Positions 1 to 8,433 are shown, counted from the first letter of the stretch. The stretch is DNA of 64,000 nt from Dyella monticola (GCF_003363155.1 NZ_QRBE01000008.1:62001-126000), one strand, 5' to 3'. Program-made: numbers and translations. Notes: generated from the letters alone by a model not told the origin.

Positions 1-246
1 AGCGATGCGCGCAACTTCGGCCCGGTCACCATCCCCGCCGGCCAGTACCTGCTGCTCGGCGATAACCGGGACGACAGTTACGACTCGCGCTATCTCGGGT
101 TCTTCCCGCGCAGCGAGATCGTCGGACGTTCGCGCTACGTGGCGCTGTCGCTGAACCCGGACCACGACTACCTGCCCCGTATGCAACGGTTTGCGGCCAG
201 ACTCGACAATCCTCAGGCCGCCCCACCCACTATCCAGAAGGATTAA
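1..246 (+). CDS. lepB: Signal peptidase I, C-terminal fragment (5' end outside window)
   Basis: Frame 1 is open from the first base to TAA at 244-246 and gives the last 81 residues of a type I signal peptidase, the inner-membrane serine protease that removes signal peptides from exported preproteins. The conserved box E is visible as GDNRDDSYDSRYLGFFP, followed by the short IVGRSRYVALSLNP strand typical of the C-terminal beta domain. The catalytic Ser and Lys lie upstream of the window and cannot be checked. In gammaproteobacteria lepB usually follows lepA and precedes rnc-era, but here it is followed by tRNA-Ser. The family call is firm. Confidence 0.93.
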   Translation, partial: SDARNFGPVTIPAGQYLLLGDNRDDSYDSRYLGFFPRSEIVGRSRYVALSLNPDHDYLPRMQRFAARLDNPQAAPPTIQKD

Positions 247-317
247 CCCTGCTTCGAGTTGTCACAGGAGCGTCCAGCACGTATCATGCTCGGCTCGCGC
301 GACCCGCGCACCCCTTC

Positions 318-407
<90 letters not shown>

Positions 408-446
408 ATGAAGTAATCTAAGTCATTGATTTTTAGTGACTTTAAT

Positions 447-498
447 ATAAACAACAACGGCTGGTATGCCATCAGGTATGCCAGCCGTTGTTGTTTAT
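447..498. repeat. Strong 24-bp palindrome/hairpin 3' of tRNA-Ser
   Basis: Bases 447-464 and 481-498 are exact reverse complements (18 bp). The inner arms TATGCC (465-470) and GGTATG (475-480) extend the stem to 24 bp with two G-T pairs around a 4-base ATCA loop. The outer part is AT-rich (ATAAACAACAA) and the inner part GC-rich. There is no proper T-run after it on either strand, so it is not a classic terminator. It could be a recombination-site remnant, a mobile palindromic element or an RNA-processing hairpin. Confidence 0.75.
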
Positions 499-559
499 GG
501 TTCCAGCAAATTGTGCTTCGTTGAACAGAACAATTACTTTGCCTTCGCGGCATACATAC

Positions 560-600
560 AAAGAGCGCGCCTTCTTGGGGCGCGCTCTTTACTTTTCTCT
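560..600 (+). terminator. Rho-independent terminator
   Basis: AAAGAGCGCGCC (560-571) pairs with GGCGCGCTCTTT (579-590) around a 7-base loop and is followed on the plus strand by TTTACTTTTCT. It probably ends the tRNA-Ser transcript and may also serve the minus-strand sheath operon that ends at 670. Confidence 0.75.
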
Positions 601-669
601 ATGCAGCAACCTATTTGCGCATGACGGCTGATCGGTGAGTTGGTTGGAGGCCATATATCAGCTCCGGCT

Positions 670-2292
670 TCAGCTACCCGAATCCGGAACCGCGGTCTTT
701 TGGGTAATGCGGATAATCACGAACTCGGCCGGATAGACGGGCGCCAGGCCGATATCGATGTAAAGCTGGCCCAGCGCGCGCGTTTGCGGCGGGTTGTTCG
801 ACGCATCGCAGGTGATGAAAAACGCCTCCTGCGCGGCGGCTCCCAATAGCGCCCCCTGACCCCATAAGACAGTGAGAAAGGCATCGATATCACGCGTTAC
901 TGCGGCCCATAGCGTTTGGTCGTTGGGTTCGAACGCCACCCATTGCAGGCCGTTTTTGAGGCTCTGCTCCACGAAGATAAAAAGCCGCCGCACACTGAGG
1001 TAAGTCCATTGCCTGTGTTGGGACACTGTGCGTGCGCCGTAAATCACGTTGCCGTAATTGATCAGATTGCGTAGCGCGTTGATGCCGTTTGGATTGAGCG
1101 TCTCCTGATCGCTGTCAGTAAGCTGTGCGAACAGGGCCGTAACCGTTCGCATGGCACCGTCGGTGACGCCGGCGGGCGATTTCCATACACCCATGCTGGT
1201 ATCCGTGCTGGCATAGCGCCCGAGCACCGGGCCGGAGGGTGGAATGGGTACGTTACTGTTGCTGAGCGGATTGAAGATCCATGCCCACGGGTAATACAGC
1301 GCGCCGTAACTGGAGTTGATCGCCCGACCCGATTGCGACGAATTCGGTGCCGGCGTACCGTTCTTGAAAGACAACACGCCTGACATATTCAGCCCGAAAG
1401 GCGGATCGATCACGTAGAACAGGCTTTCTAGATCCTGACATGTGCTCAACCCCTGGTTCGCGAGCTGACTCTGTGTGATGGTATCGGCGGCACCGCTATC
1501 GTCGGTGACGCCCACAGTGTCGGGCATCGCCAGCAGGCTCAATTCCTGCACCGTCGCGAGCGTATCGAGCGCACCTTGGAAATCCCAGGTTGGATTCCGG
1601 CCATTGTTGAAGGGAAGCGGCGTGGGTGTGTTGACCGGACGCATGGTGTCGGTTGTCGGTACGCGGATGAACATCGAGTGCGTATTGATACGCGTCTGGA
1701 ATGAAGCATCGGGCACGGTAAAGCCGTTGTATGCCTCCAGCACGTAATAACTGCTGTTGTTGATGGACGTTTTCGAAAGGGCGTTCTGCTTCACGTAGGC
1801 AATCAGCAGCAACGTGGCTTGGTCTGTCGGCGCCTGGGTCGGATTGATGACCGAATCGGCCACGACCACCAGTAGATTGAAGATGGGTGTCTGATCCGAG
1901 CTGCCGCCGCCCGTCGCTTTGCCGGGGCTGCCGTGGGTGATACACACCTGCAAACTGTTGCCCCATATCCCTACGCTGGCGGCTTTGAGCGTAATGTTGC
2001 CGATGGACGCGGTGGCGACTGCGCCCTGACCGGAGTCGGTGGTGCGCACGATGTAGCAATGGGTGCCGCCTTCCTGGAAAAACTCGTACACCGCCCAAGA
2101 CATGAAGCCATACCAGGTCAGGTTGCCGAATTGGCGCGTATAAGCATTCCAGCTCGTGACCAGCGCAGGTGTTTTGTACGGTCCGCTTTCCGCGGTGCCG
2201 ATAAAGGCCGCCACCGATGTCGAGGCGCCTTGAATGCTACGAGCGTTAGGAATTTCCCGGATATAGATGCCCGGATGCTGATAATTGGCCAC
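670..2292 (-). CDS. Contractile phage tail sheath-like protein
   Basis: 540-residue protein of the contractile tail-sheath family (phage tails, extracellular contractile injection systems, R-type pyocins). It opens with the family hallmark YQHPGIYIREI and an SVAAFIGTAESGP segment. It ends with the usual sheath C-terminal domain (SVRRLFIFVEQSLKNGLQW, then QAEFVI-type strands near YPAEFVIIRITQ) that packs on the tail tube. I chose GTG at 2292 because a GAGGA SD lies about 8 bases upstream and family members begin close to the NYQHPG motif; the longer TTG start at 2331 adds 13 atypical residues. It is the last gene of a three-gene minus-strand operon. No tail tube, baseplate, spike or AAA+ ATPase gene is in the window, so an assembled injection machine is not supported. 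Confidence 0.85.
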   Translation of the reverse strand: MANYQHPGIYIREIPNARSIQGASTSVAAFIGTAESGPYKTPALVTSWNAYTRQFGNLTWYGFMSWAVYEFFQEGGTHCYIVRTTDSGQGAVATASIGNITLKAASVGIWGNSLQVCITHGSPGKATGGGSSDQTPIFNLLVVVADSVINPTQAPTDQATLLLIAYVKQNALSKTSINNSSYYVLEAYNGFTVPDASFQTRINTHSMFIRVPTTDTMRPVNTPTPLPFNNGRNPTWDFQGALDTLATVQELSLLAMPDTVGVTDDSGAADTITQSQLANQGLSTCQDLESLFYVIDPPFGLNMSGVLSFKNGTPAPNSSQSGRAINSSYGALYYPWAWIFNPLSNSNVPIPPSGPVLGRYASTDTSMGVWKSPAGVTDGAMRTVTALFAQLTDSDQETLNPNGINALRNLINYGNVIYGARTVSQHRQWTYLSVRRLFIFVEQSLKNGLQWVAFEPNDQTLWAAVTRDIDAFLTVLWGQGALLGAAAQEAFFITCDASNNPPQTRALGQLYIDIGLAPVYPAEFVIIRITQKTAVPDSGS

Positions 2293-2352
2293 GATCCTGT
2301 TCCTCGTTATAGGCGCTGGCTGGAATATCAACGCGCAGCGTGCGCCCTGGCT

Positions 2353-2685
2353 TTACGGAAATCGCCTGCTGCCCACAGTGTCATCGGGCAGATCGACGCC
2401 TAGCATGACCTCGGTTGGATCAGCGAGTCGTCCCCGCAGCACCAGCGTGTAATTGCGCCATCTTCGCTGCACGGTTGGGCATGTCGCGTCCGTCCGCCAG
2501 CCGAGAATAGTCGACGCTGGCGGTTGCTCTGCCGCAAATGCCACGCAACCGGCCACCTGATAGCGCGACATACCGCGGACAGACGTACTGCCGCCCCCCG
2601 GAGCCAGCACACGATGAAAAGAGGCTTTCATAGGCATCAACCATCCAGCGGGCGTGTATTGACCAAGGTTATGTCGACGGGTCAC
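2353..2685 (-). CDS. Hypothetical protein, translationally coupled, sheath operon
   Basis: 110-residue protein that I do not recognise. It is supported mainly by arrangement: its ATG overlaps the stop of the upstream 130-residue gene in an ATGA (2682-2685), and its stop lies 60 bp before the sheath start. It has no signal peptide and no obvious membrane segment. The centre (YQVAGCVAFAAEQPP) is followed by a Trp/Arg-rich stretch (about residues 63-90) and an acidic tail. Other reading frames here are also open over shorter spans, so codon-bias scoring would help. A small structural or adaptor protein working with the sheath protein is a guess from position only. Confidence 0.55.
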   Translation of the reverse strand: MTRRHNLGQYTPAGWLMPMKASFHRVLAPGGGSTSVRGMSRYQVAGCVAFAAEQPPASTILGWRTDATCPTVQRRWRNYTLVLRGRLADPTEVMLGVDLPDDTVGSRRFP

Positions 2686-3074
2686 GCACCGCTAACGAGC
2701 CCAATGTAATTGAGCCCTGGCATCAACACGCCACTGCTGGATACACCCAGCACAACGTAAGAAGCCGCTACCAAACTGCTCATCGTCAGGCTCACCTCTA
2801 CAGGGCCACTGTTGATAAAGGTGGTCCATAGGAAGGTTTCCACGCCCTCATCAACCTTGCCACTGGCAATGTTGAGATAAAACGACATGGACGAAACGCT
2901 CATGTTGTTCAATGGCGGCATAGGGTTGTCAGCCAAAGCAGAAAGCTGCGCCTTCTGCTGATCGGAGATGATGAAACGGTTCTGGTCGGCGATGTCGATT
3001 TGCACGACCTGGTTGCTGACGTCTTGCTGGAACCGGAACTGAAAGGCAATCTCGTACTGCGGCGCACTCGCCAT
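2682..3074 (-). CDS. Hypothetical protein, first gene of the sheath operon
   Basis: 130-residue protein with a clear GGAGG Shine-Dalgarno about 7 bases before its ATG. No family recognised. The N-terminal half is polar (EIAFQFRFQQDVSNQVVQIDIADQNRF). The C-terminal half alternates hydrophobic and small residues (VEVSLTMSSLVAASYVVLGVSSSG) as in an all-beta fold, without signal peptide or membrane helix. It is too short and too different to be called a gp19-type tail tube protein. The 4-base overlap with the next gene and the sheath gene downstream make one transcription unit. Confidence 0.7.
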   Translation of the reverse strand: MASAPQYEIAFQFRFQQDVSNQVVQIDIADQNRFIISDQQKAQLSALADNPMPPLNNMSVSSMSFYLNIASGKVDEGVETFLWTTFINSGPVEVSLTMSSLVAASYVVLGVSSSGVLMPGLNYIGLVSGA

Positions 3075-3504
3075 GACCGTCCTCCGTGCCGGCGACGCCG
3101 GCAGTGTCTATCCGTGAACATTCGTGGCCGACCGGAGTCGTACCGAAAAGCATGCTTCCCCACATAGAGGCCAGAAGCATACTCCGGTCGATGCGTACCG
3201 TAGGCCTGGATGACTGCAATTAACCGTTGGAGCACCAACCAGGCTGCAAAGGAAAAAGACTATGCAGCGAACTTATCTTGCTGGATCTGGCAACGTTCCA
3301 GAAGCTCGCGTATCGAGCAATGTCCAGTTACTGCATGCCTGCGTTCGGTTGCGCGCCATTCCCCATAAATAGCTGAATAAACTATCTTTTGGTCGCTTCC
3401 CTCCTGCACGCCGCGGCTGATCTTCAGGCACGAATGTTGACACAAAACTTTTGCGTCACGTGCCCATATCCGGCATGCTGCGCCCATCCACCCGGCGGCT
3501 GCCC
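3075..3504. other. Intergenic region between the sheath operon and the PP2C gene (divergent promoters expected)
   Basis: This 430-bp stretch separates the minus-strand sheath operon from the plus-strand phosphatase gene. Open frames across it are short and lack SD sequences. A TTGACA lies at 3437-3442 on the plus strand, but I see no good -10 at the correct distance. No tRNA, repeat or conserved small gene was recognised. Confidence 0.5.
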
Positions 3505-4206
3505 ATGATCGAATTCGGACACGGAACCCACGTTGGCTTGCGCCGAACGCGCAACGAAGACACCTATTATGCCGACGCCACACTTGGCCTGTTTCTCGTG
3601 GCCGATGGCATGGGTGGACATCAGCATGGCGAAGTGGCATCGGCGCTGGCGCGCGATACGATCGTGGCGTCCGTCCGCAGCGGAAAAACACTGGCCGAGG
3701 CGATCCATGATGCCGCCGCGCGCCTGTTGGAACACGCGCAACGCTTCGACGATGCACTGCCGATGGGCACGACCATCGCAGCCATACGTATTTCAGAGCA
3801 GGATTATGAAGTGGCGTGGGTGGGTGACAGCCGCATTTATCTCTTGAAGAACGACCTGCGCCAGATCAGCCACGACCATTCGCTGGTGCGGCAGTTGGTC
3901 GAGTCCGGGGTGATCGATGAAGCGCAAGCCAAACGCCATCCCCAACGCAATATTCTTACGCAGGCGTTAGGTATCACCGCGCTCGATCAATTGCATATCA
4001 GCCTGGCAAAAGGCCGACTTGAGCCGAGCATGAGCTTCCTGCTGTGCAGCGATGGACTGACGGAAGAAGTGAACGACAGCGCTATCGCACAGATCATCCG
4101 CCGCCACGATCTGGCCACACAGGAGTGTCTTGATCACTTGCTGCTCGCCGCGCTCGATGGCGGCGGCAGCGATAACATCACGGCGATACTGGCGCGCATC
4201 CATTAA
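3505..4206 (+). CDS. PP2C-family serine/threonine phosphatase
   Basis: 233-residue metal-dependent protein phosphatase that removes phosphate from Ser/Thr of target proteins, probably cytoplasmic. The PP2C motifs occur in order: RTRNEDTYY near the N-terminus, FLVADGMGGHQHGE, VGDSRIYLL, LCSDGLTEEV and GGSDNITAIL. The acidic residues that bind the two metals are all present (RNED, ADGMGG, SDGLT, SDN). Length matches the compact single-domain bacterial Stp/PppA class. I chose the ATG at 3505 because MIEFGHGTHVG fits the family N-terminus; the frame extends upstream to a TTG at 3451. No partner Ser/Thr kinase is in view. It converges on dnaQ with a 6-bp gap and lies divergent to the sheath operon. 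Confidence 0.88.
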   Translation: MIEFGHGTHVGLRRTRNEDTYYADATLGLFLVADGMGGHQHGEVASALARDTIVASVRSGKTLAEAIHDAAARLLEHAQRFDDALPMGTTIAAIRISEQDYEVAWVGDSRIYLLKNDLRQISHDHSLVRQLVESGVIDEAQAKRHPQRNILTQALGITALDQLHISLAKGRLEPSMSFLLCSDGLTEEVNDSAIAQIIRRHDLATQECLDHLLLAALDGGGSDNITAILARIH

Positions 4207-4212
4207 GCGCCA

Positions 4213-4929
4213 TCACGCTTCCAGCTCCTGTTTGCGCCATACCGATTGACCGCCTGCACTCTTATCGAGCGCATCCAGACGCTGCAGATGCGCGCCGATT
4301 TCCGCTTCGTCAGCACGCAGCACGCGCGGACGACGTGCCAGCACAACAGGTGCAATGACCGCGCGTGCACCTGTTTCGGCGCCGCTATCTAAGCCCAGGT
4401 CCAGCACGACCTGGCCTGAGGTCATGGCGAGATAGACGTCCGCCAGTAACTGTGCGTCGATCAGGCCGCCATGGAGATCACGCGCTGAGTTGTCGACGCC
4501 CAAACGTTTGCATAGCGCGTCCAGGCTGTTGCGCTGGCCCGGATAGCGTTCGCGCGCCATGGCGAGCGTATCGAGCACATTGCAGCGATCGCGAAGACAG
4601 CCATAGTGCGCACCCACGCGAGCGAGTTCGGCATCAATGAAGCCCACGTCGAACGCGGCGTTGTGAATGATCAGCTCGGCGCCGTCGACGAAAGCAAGAA
4701 ATTCGTCGACGATCTCAGGGAAGCGCGGTTTGTCGAACAAGAACTCGTCGGCGATACCCGTCACTTCGCGCGCACCTTCATCAATCGCGCGTTCGGGGTT
4801 TAGGTACGTCTGGTAGTGACGCCCGGTAAGCCGGCGCTCGACCAACTCGACGCACGCGATTTCAATAAGGCGATGCCCCTGACGCACTTCGAGGCCGGTG
4901 GTTTCCGTATCGAGAACGATTTGTCTCAT
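4213..4929 (-). CDS. dnaQ: DNA polymerase III epsilon subunit (3'-5' proofreading exonuclease)
   Basis: 238-residue DEDDh exonuclease that proofreads replication within the Pol III core. Visible motifs are Exo [11 protein letters not shown] at residues 5-14, Exo [13 protein letters not shown], and Exo [18 protein letters not shown] with the catalytic His and Asp. Length matches the E. coli protein (243), including a C-terminal tail expected to contact the alpha subunit. Its start overlaps the stop of rnhA by 4 bases (4926-4929). In E. coli rnhA and dnaQ are divergent neighbours, whereas here they are co-directional and coupled. Confidence 0.96.
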   Translation of the reverse strand: MRQIVLDTETTGLEVRQGHRLIEIACVELVERRLTGRHYQTYLNPERAIDEGAREVTGIADEFLFDKPRFPEIVDEFLAFVDGAELIIHNAAFDVGFIDAELARVGAHYGCLRDRCNVLDTLAMARERYPGQRNSLDALCKRLGVDNSARDLHGGLIDAQLLADVYLAMTSGQVVLDLGLDSGAETGARAVIAPVVLARRPRVLRADEAEIGAHLQRLDALDKSAGGQSVWRKQELEA

Positions 4930-5369
4930 GTCGATGCCCGAAATTGTTCTGCTTGCTGTCGTGCAGCCTGGTCCACGCGTTCGTTTTCCTCATGCCCGGT
5001 GTGGCCACGCACCCATTTCCAGCGCACCTGATGCTGCGATGTTGCCGCTGCCAGGCGTTCCCAGAGATCTTGGTTCTTCACCGGCTTCTTGTCAGCCGTG
5101 CGCCACCCGTTTTTGATCCAACGAGGCACCCATTCTTCGATGCCTTGCATCACATAGCGCGAATCAGTGGTCACGGTAACACTGCAAGAACGTTTCAATG
5201 CTTCGAGTGCTTCGATCGCGGCGAGCAGCTCCATGCGATTGTTGGTGGTCTGCGCTTCGCCTCCGCTCAACAGGCGTTCCGTACCTTTGGCTCTCAACAA
5301 AGCCGCCCACCCTCCCGGGCCAGGATTGCCGAGGCACGCGCCATCGGTAAACGCTTCCACTTCCGACAC
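4926..5369 (-). CDS. rnhA: Ribonuclease HI
   Basis: 147-residue RNase HI, which cuts the RNA strand of RNA-DNA hybrids (R-loops, primers). The DEDD active site is readable: D in [17 protein letters not shown] in [14 protein letters not shown] in [11 protein letters not shown], and the last D in [12 protein letters not shown]. The [15 protein letters not shown] segment with the flexible catalytic His is intact. It lies 44 bp after the YafS-like methyltransferase gene and is coupled to dnaQ by a 4-base overlap, so a three-gene operon is likely. Confidence 0.96.
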   Translation of the reverse strand: MSEVEAFTDGACLGNPGPGGWAALLRAKGTERLLSGGEAQTTNNRMELLAAIEALEALKRSCSVTVTTDSRYVMQGIEEWVPRWIKNGWRTADKKPVKNQDLWERLAAATSQHQVRWKWVRGHTGHEENERVDQAARQQAEQFRAST

Positions 5370-5413
5370 TCGTCGTGCTCCATGTTGCTTGATGATGGTT
5401 GTAGTGATTGATT

Positions 5414-6115
5414 TCAGCTCACCGAGCTGCGCCGCGCACCGGGCGCGAGGCCGGCTCGCACCGGCGTAGTCACGGGCTTGGGTCGCAATCGCGTCGGCAT
5501 GCTGGCAGGGCCTTTCTTTCGCGCGACCAGCACATAGCCACCACCCAGCCAGCCATGCGCGCTACCTGCAGCCATCGAGGAAAGCGGCAGGACCTGCCCC
5601 ACCCGCTGCACGCGTTCCACTTGCACTTCGGCGCGGCGCAAACGTGCCGCGAGCTGAATCGGCGACCGTGCATGCGCAGCGCTTCCGCGCGTTCGCCACA
5701 GCCACCAAGGTGTCCATCCGCTTAACGGGCTCACCCCTGTCAATACCAGCATGCCGCCTGGCGCCAGCACGCGAACGATCTCGTCTAACGATAGCGGCGC
5801 CAGTTCCAGTGCATGGCGCAGCAAGATCAAGTCAAAACTTTGATCCAGGAACGGCAGCGGCTCCTGGGCATTCGCACGTACATCGCCTTGAAACCGCCCC
5901 TGAGACAGATGCAGGGTCACCCACTGCCCCAAGTAGGGCGGATTGGGGGGGGCATCGTGAGGCGCAGCGGAAAGCAGCAAGGCCCGCGTGCCCGCACAGC
6001 GTCGTACGTCCGGCATATAGGCCATGGTTTCATCGGCCAGGAGATGACGCATGGGCGCACTTGCGTAGATGTCATGGGCGCGCTGGGGCATCTGCTGAAG
6101 GCCTGTATGAAGCAT
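5414..6115 (-). CDS. SAM-dependent methyltransferase, YafS-like
   Basis: 233-residue class I methyltransferase domain protein. The motif II/III-type segment is visible ([36 protein letters not shown]). The motif I glycine loop is poorly conserved (region [13 protein letters not shown]), so cofactor binding should be tested rather than assumed. Position between gloB and rnhA matches yafS of E. coli, which supports orthology. Substrate unknown. The C-terminal tail of about 35 residues is Arg/Pro-rich and probably disordered. The ATG at 6115 has no clear SD, and the in-frame ATG at 6091 is an alternative. Confidence 0.75.
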   Translation of the reverse strand: MLHTGLQQMPQRAHDIYASAPMRHLLADETMAYMPDVRRCAGTRALLLSAAPHDAPPNPPYLGQWVTLHLSQGRFQGDVRANAQEPLPFLDQSFDLILLRHALELAPLSLDEIVRVLAPGGMLVLTGVSPLSGWTPWWLWRTRGSAAHARSPIQLAARLRRAEVQVERVQRVGQVLPLSSMAAGSAHGWLGGGYVLVARKKGPASMPTRLRPKPVTTPVRAGLAPGARRSSVS

Positions 6116-6442
6116 GTGGTCAGAGTTTAACGGCTGGCTTTACAAAGACGAACCGTGGCACAACGCGGATCGAACGATATTTCGATTAACACTTATCTAA
6201 CGTCCTGCAGGCGCGCCGGGTTCTATAGTCCACCATCTCGCGCAAGCCAGGACGCCAGCGCCAGTCGATACGAAGGATGCGCAGATCCCTCTGAGTGTGC
6301 GTTACCGGCCCGGTGCCACGCATCATGGGCCACCGGTGAAGACATGTTTCCCTTCAGCTCAGGCCACGGATGGAAGAACGAACCCGCCCGGTTGCGCGGG
6401 CTCGGAGGAGATCAGCGCATCCGCAACTGAGCGGAGATCGCC
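6116..6442. other. Intergenic region between divergent methyltransferase and gloB genes
   Basis: 327 bp without a supported gene. It must carry the divergent promoters of the yafS-like/rnhA/dnaQ unit and the gloB/mltD unit. A GC-rich inverted repeat (CCCG...CGGG, about 6388-6402) lies shortly before gloB. No tRNA or riboswitch motif was recognised. Confidence 0.5.
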
Positions 6443-7207
6443 TTGCACGTCGTACCGTTACCGGCGCTTGCCGACAATTACATCTGGCTGCTGCATGATG
6501 ATGAGGGAAATGCCCTCGTCGTGGACCCCGGCGAAGCCACGCCGGTAGAAGCCGCCTTGCGCGCGCGCAAGTTGGCGCTGCGCGCAATCTTGCTGACCCA
6601 TCATCACAACGACCACATCGGTGGAGCTGCCGCGCTGCGCGAAGTATACGACGTGCCCGTGTATGCGCCCGATGACGAGCGCATCGCCGTGGCGACTCAT
6701 CGCGTCAAAGATGGCGACACGTTCGAGCTGCGCGATCCGTCCGCGCACTTTCAGGTCATGGCCGTGCCCGGTCATACGCTGAGTCATATTGTGTATGTTG
6801 GCGAAGGGGTACTGCTCTGCGGCGACACGCTTTTCAGTCTGGGCTGCGGTCGACTGTTCGAAGGCACACCTGCGCAGATGCTGTCATCGCTGCAACGCTT
6901 GGCTTCACTGCCTGGCAACACGCGCGTGTGCTGCGGTCATGAATACACTGCGGCTAACGGTCGCTTTGCACAGACGGTAGAACCCAACAACACCGCGCTC
7001 CAACATCGCATCGCGGAAGTCGCGAGATTGCGCGCAGCGCATCAGCCTAGCGTGCCAGTGACATTGTCCAGCGAACTGGCCTGCAATCCATTTCTGCGCG
7101 TGCACAGCGACGCGGTGATCCAATGGTGCCACCAGCACGGTGCCGCTAATGATCCGGTGGCGCGCTTCGCTGCGTTGCGCTCGGCCAAGGATGCATTCCA
7201 GGCATGA
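6443..7207 (+). CDS. gloB: Hydroxyacylglutathione hydrolase (glyoxalase II)
   Basis: 254-residue metallo-beta-lactamase-fold enzyme that hydrolyses S-lactoylglutathione to D-lactate and glutathione, the second step of methylglyoxal detoxification. The metal motif THHHNDHIGG (residues 52-61), the later VPGHTLSH, LCGDTLFSLGCGRLFEG and CCGHEYT all match glyoxalase II. Start is TTG at 6443: GGAG lies 6 bases upstream and VVPLPALADNYIW aligns with the family N-terminus. The stop overlaps the mltD-like ATG (ATGA 7204-7207). Confidence 0.95.
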   Translation: MHVVPLPALADNYIWLLHDDEGNALVVDPGEATPVEAALRARKLALRAILLTHHHNDHIGGAAALREVYDVPVYAPDDERIAVATHRVKDGDTFELRDPSAHFQVMAVPGHTLSHIVYVGEGVLLCGDTLFSLGCGRLFEGTPAQMLSSLQRLASLPGNTRVCCGHEYTAANGRFAQTVEPNNTALQHRIAEVARLRAAHQPSVPVTLSSELACNPFLRVHSDAVIQWCHQHGAANDPVARFAALRSAKDAFQA

Positions 7208-8433
7208 AGCCCACACGACACCTTTTACCCGTTGCACTCGCCGCGTTGCTGAGCGCGTGCGCAACGCCACCGGCCAAGTTGCCATCACCGCCGCCAGTGA
7301 CGACGGCGGCACTGCCGTCTAGTCCGCCACCCGTCGTGACGGCACCTGCTCCGCAGGTGATTGCTCCAGCGGCCGCTGAAGAATCGTCAGCCAACGTCTG
7401 GGACAAATTGCGCGGCAGTTTTGCGATGTCCGATTGCGATGCCGACCCTCAAATTCTGATGTGGGCTCATCGCTACACACAAGATCCGCAGCGCTTCGAA
7501 TCGGAGATGCGCGATGCGTTGCCGCAGGTGGTCTATGTGCAACAGGCCGCTGAAAAATATGACGTGGCGGGCGAATTCGTACTGCTGCCATGGGTGGAAA
7601 GCCAATTTCGACCTGTACCAGGCCATCGCAATCTACCGGCCGGTATGTGGCAACTGGTGCAGAGCACGGCGCGCGTGATGGGCCTGCACGTCGATCACGT
7701 CTACGACGGCCGCCTGGATACGTCTGCATCCACCGACGTGGTGATGCGCATGCTGCATGACTACTACAACCAGCTGCATGACTGGCGCCTGGTTGATTAC
7801 GCTTTCAACCACGGCGAATTTGGTGTGCAGCGCTTGGTACAGCAACATGGCTTGCCGCCAGAGCAACCGGCGATTCCCAAACTGCCGGTGCCGCACATCA
7901 CGCGCGAACATCTCACCAAGCTCTTGGCCATTTCCTGTGTAGTGCGTGATCCGGGGCGCTTCCACGTCGAGCTGCCGGTGCTTCCCGCAGACCAGCATCT
8001 GGAAGCGGTACAAATCCACCACAACATGCCGCTTTCCACCGCCGCCGATCACGCGGGCATGGAAACCGATACGCTCAAGCGTTTGAACCCTGCCCTGCAG
8101 GGGAATTTTCTAACGACCAGTACGCCCGGTTCGTTGCTCATGCCTCACCGCAATGCTGAGATGCTTCGCAGTGCCATGCAAATGGCTGATGAGCAGGACA
8201 TGACAGCCAGCACCTCGGCCGATCCACCGTTGCCGGCCATGTATGCCGACAAGACCTCTTCTGACACGCCACAGGCCAGGACACACGTGGTAAAACCGGG
8301 AGAAAGCCTCTGGCAGATCGCCCATCATTATTCGATGAGCGTAAGTGCACTGGAGCACCTCAATCATCTGAACGGCAAAGCGCTAAAGCCTGGCCAGGTG
8401 CTCAAGATCGATCCACCGGGCAAGCGCCACTGA
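7204..8433 (+). CDS. mltD: MltD-like lytic transglycosylase lipoprotein with LysM domain
   Basis: 409-residue envelope protein. A lipoprotein signal ends in lipobox LSAC (Cys about residue 19), followed by a Pro/Ala-rich linker. The lysozyme-like domain includes VLLPWVESQFRPVPGH with the likely catalytic Glu. A C-terminal LysM domain (THVVKPGESLWQIAHHYSMS...LKPGQVLKI) binds peptidoglycan. Lytic transglycosylases cleave the glycan strand with formation of 1,6-anhydroMurNAc. Canonical MltD motifs are altered: AYNAGxG is AFNHGEFG, and the stretch after the catalytic Glu lacks the usual SxxGAxGLWQ pattern (here NLPAGMWQLVQST). It has one LysM rather than the two or more of E. coli MltD. Coupling to gloB matches the conserved gloB-mltD neighbourhood. 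Confidence 0.85.
   Translation: MKPTRHLLPVALAALLSACATPPAKLPSPPPVTTAALPSSPPPVVTAPAPQVIAPAAAEESSANVWDKLRGSFAMSDCDADPQILMWAHRYTQDPQRFESEMRDALPQVVYVQQAAEKYDVAGEFVLLPWVESQFRPVPGHRNLPAGMWQLVQSTARVMGLHVDHVYDGRLDTSASTDVVMRMLHDYYNQLHDWRLVDYAFNHGEFGVQRLVQQHGLPPEQPAIPKLPVPHITREHLTKLLAISCVVRDPGRFHVELPVLPADQHLEAVQIHHNMPLSTAADHAGMETDTLKRLNPALQGNFLTTSTPGSLLMPHRNAEMLRSAMQMADEQDMTASTSADPPLPAMYADKTSSDTPQARTHVVKPGESLWQIAHHYSMSVSALEHLNHLNGKALKPGQVLKIDPPGKRH

Larger units (their letters stand above)
408..669. other. Intergenic region between tRNA-Ser and the sheath operon
   Basis: No coding sequence is supported here. The stretch just 3' of the tRNA (about 408-455) is visibly AT-richer than the rest of the window. 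It carries a 24-bp hairpin (447-498) and a terminator-like hairpin (560-590). The open frames across it are antisense shadows of the tRNA. The position 3' of a tRNA-Ser and next to a phage-like gene is compatible with an old integration junction, but no integrase and no duplicated tRNA 3' end was found in the window. Confidence 0.6.

Noticed and set aside
2293-2331. TTG start extending the sheath protein by 13 residues
   Set aside because: The GTG at 2292 has a good SD and matches the family N-terminus; the extension does not.
3437-3470. TTGACA as -35 of a PP2C promoter
   Set aside because: No acceptable -10 within 15-19 bases, so not listed as a promoter.
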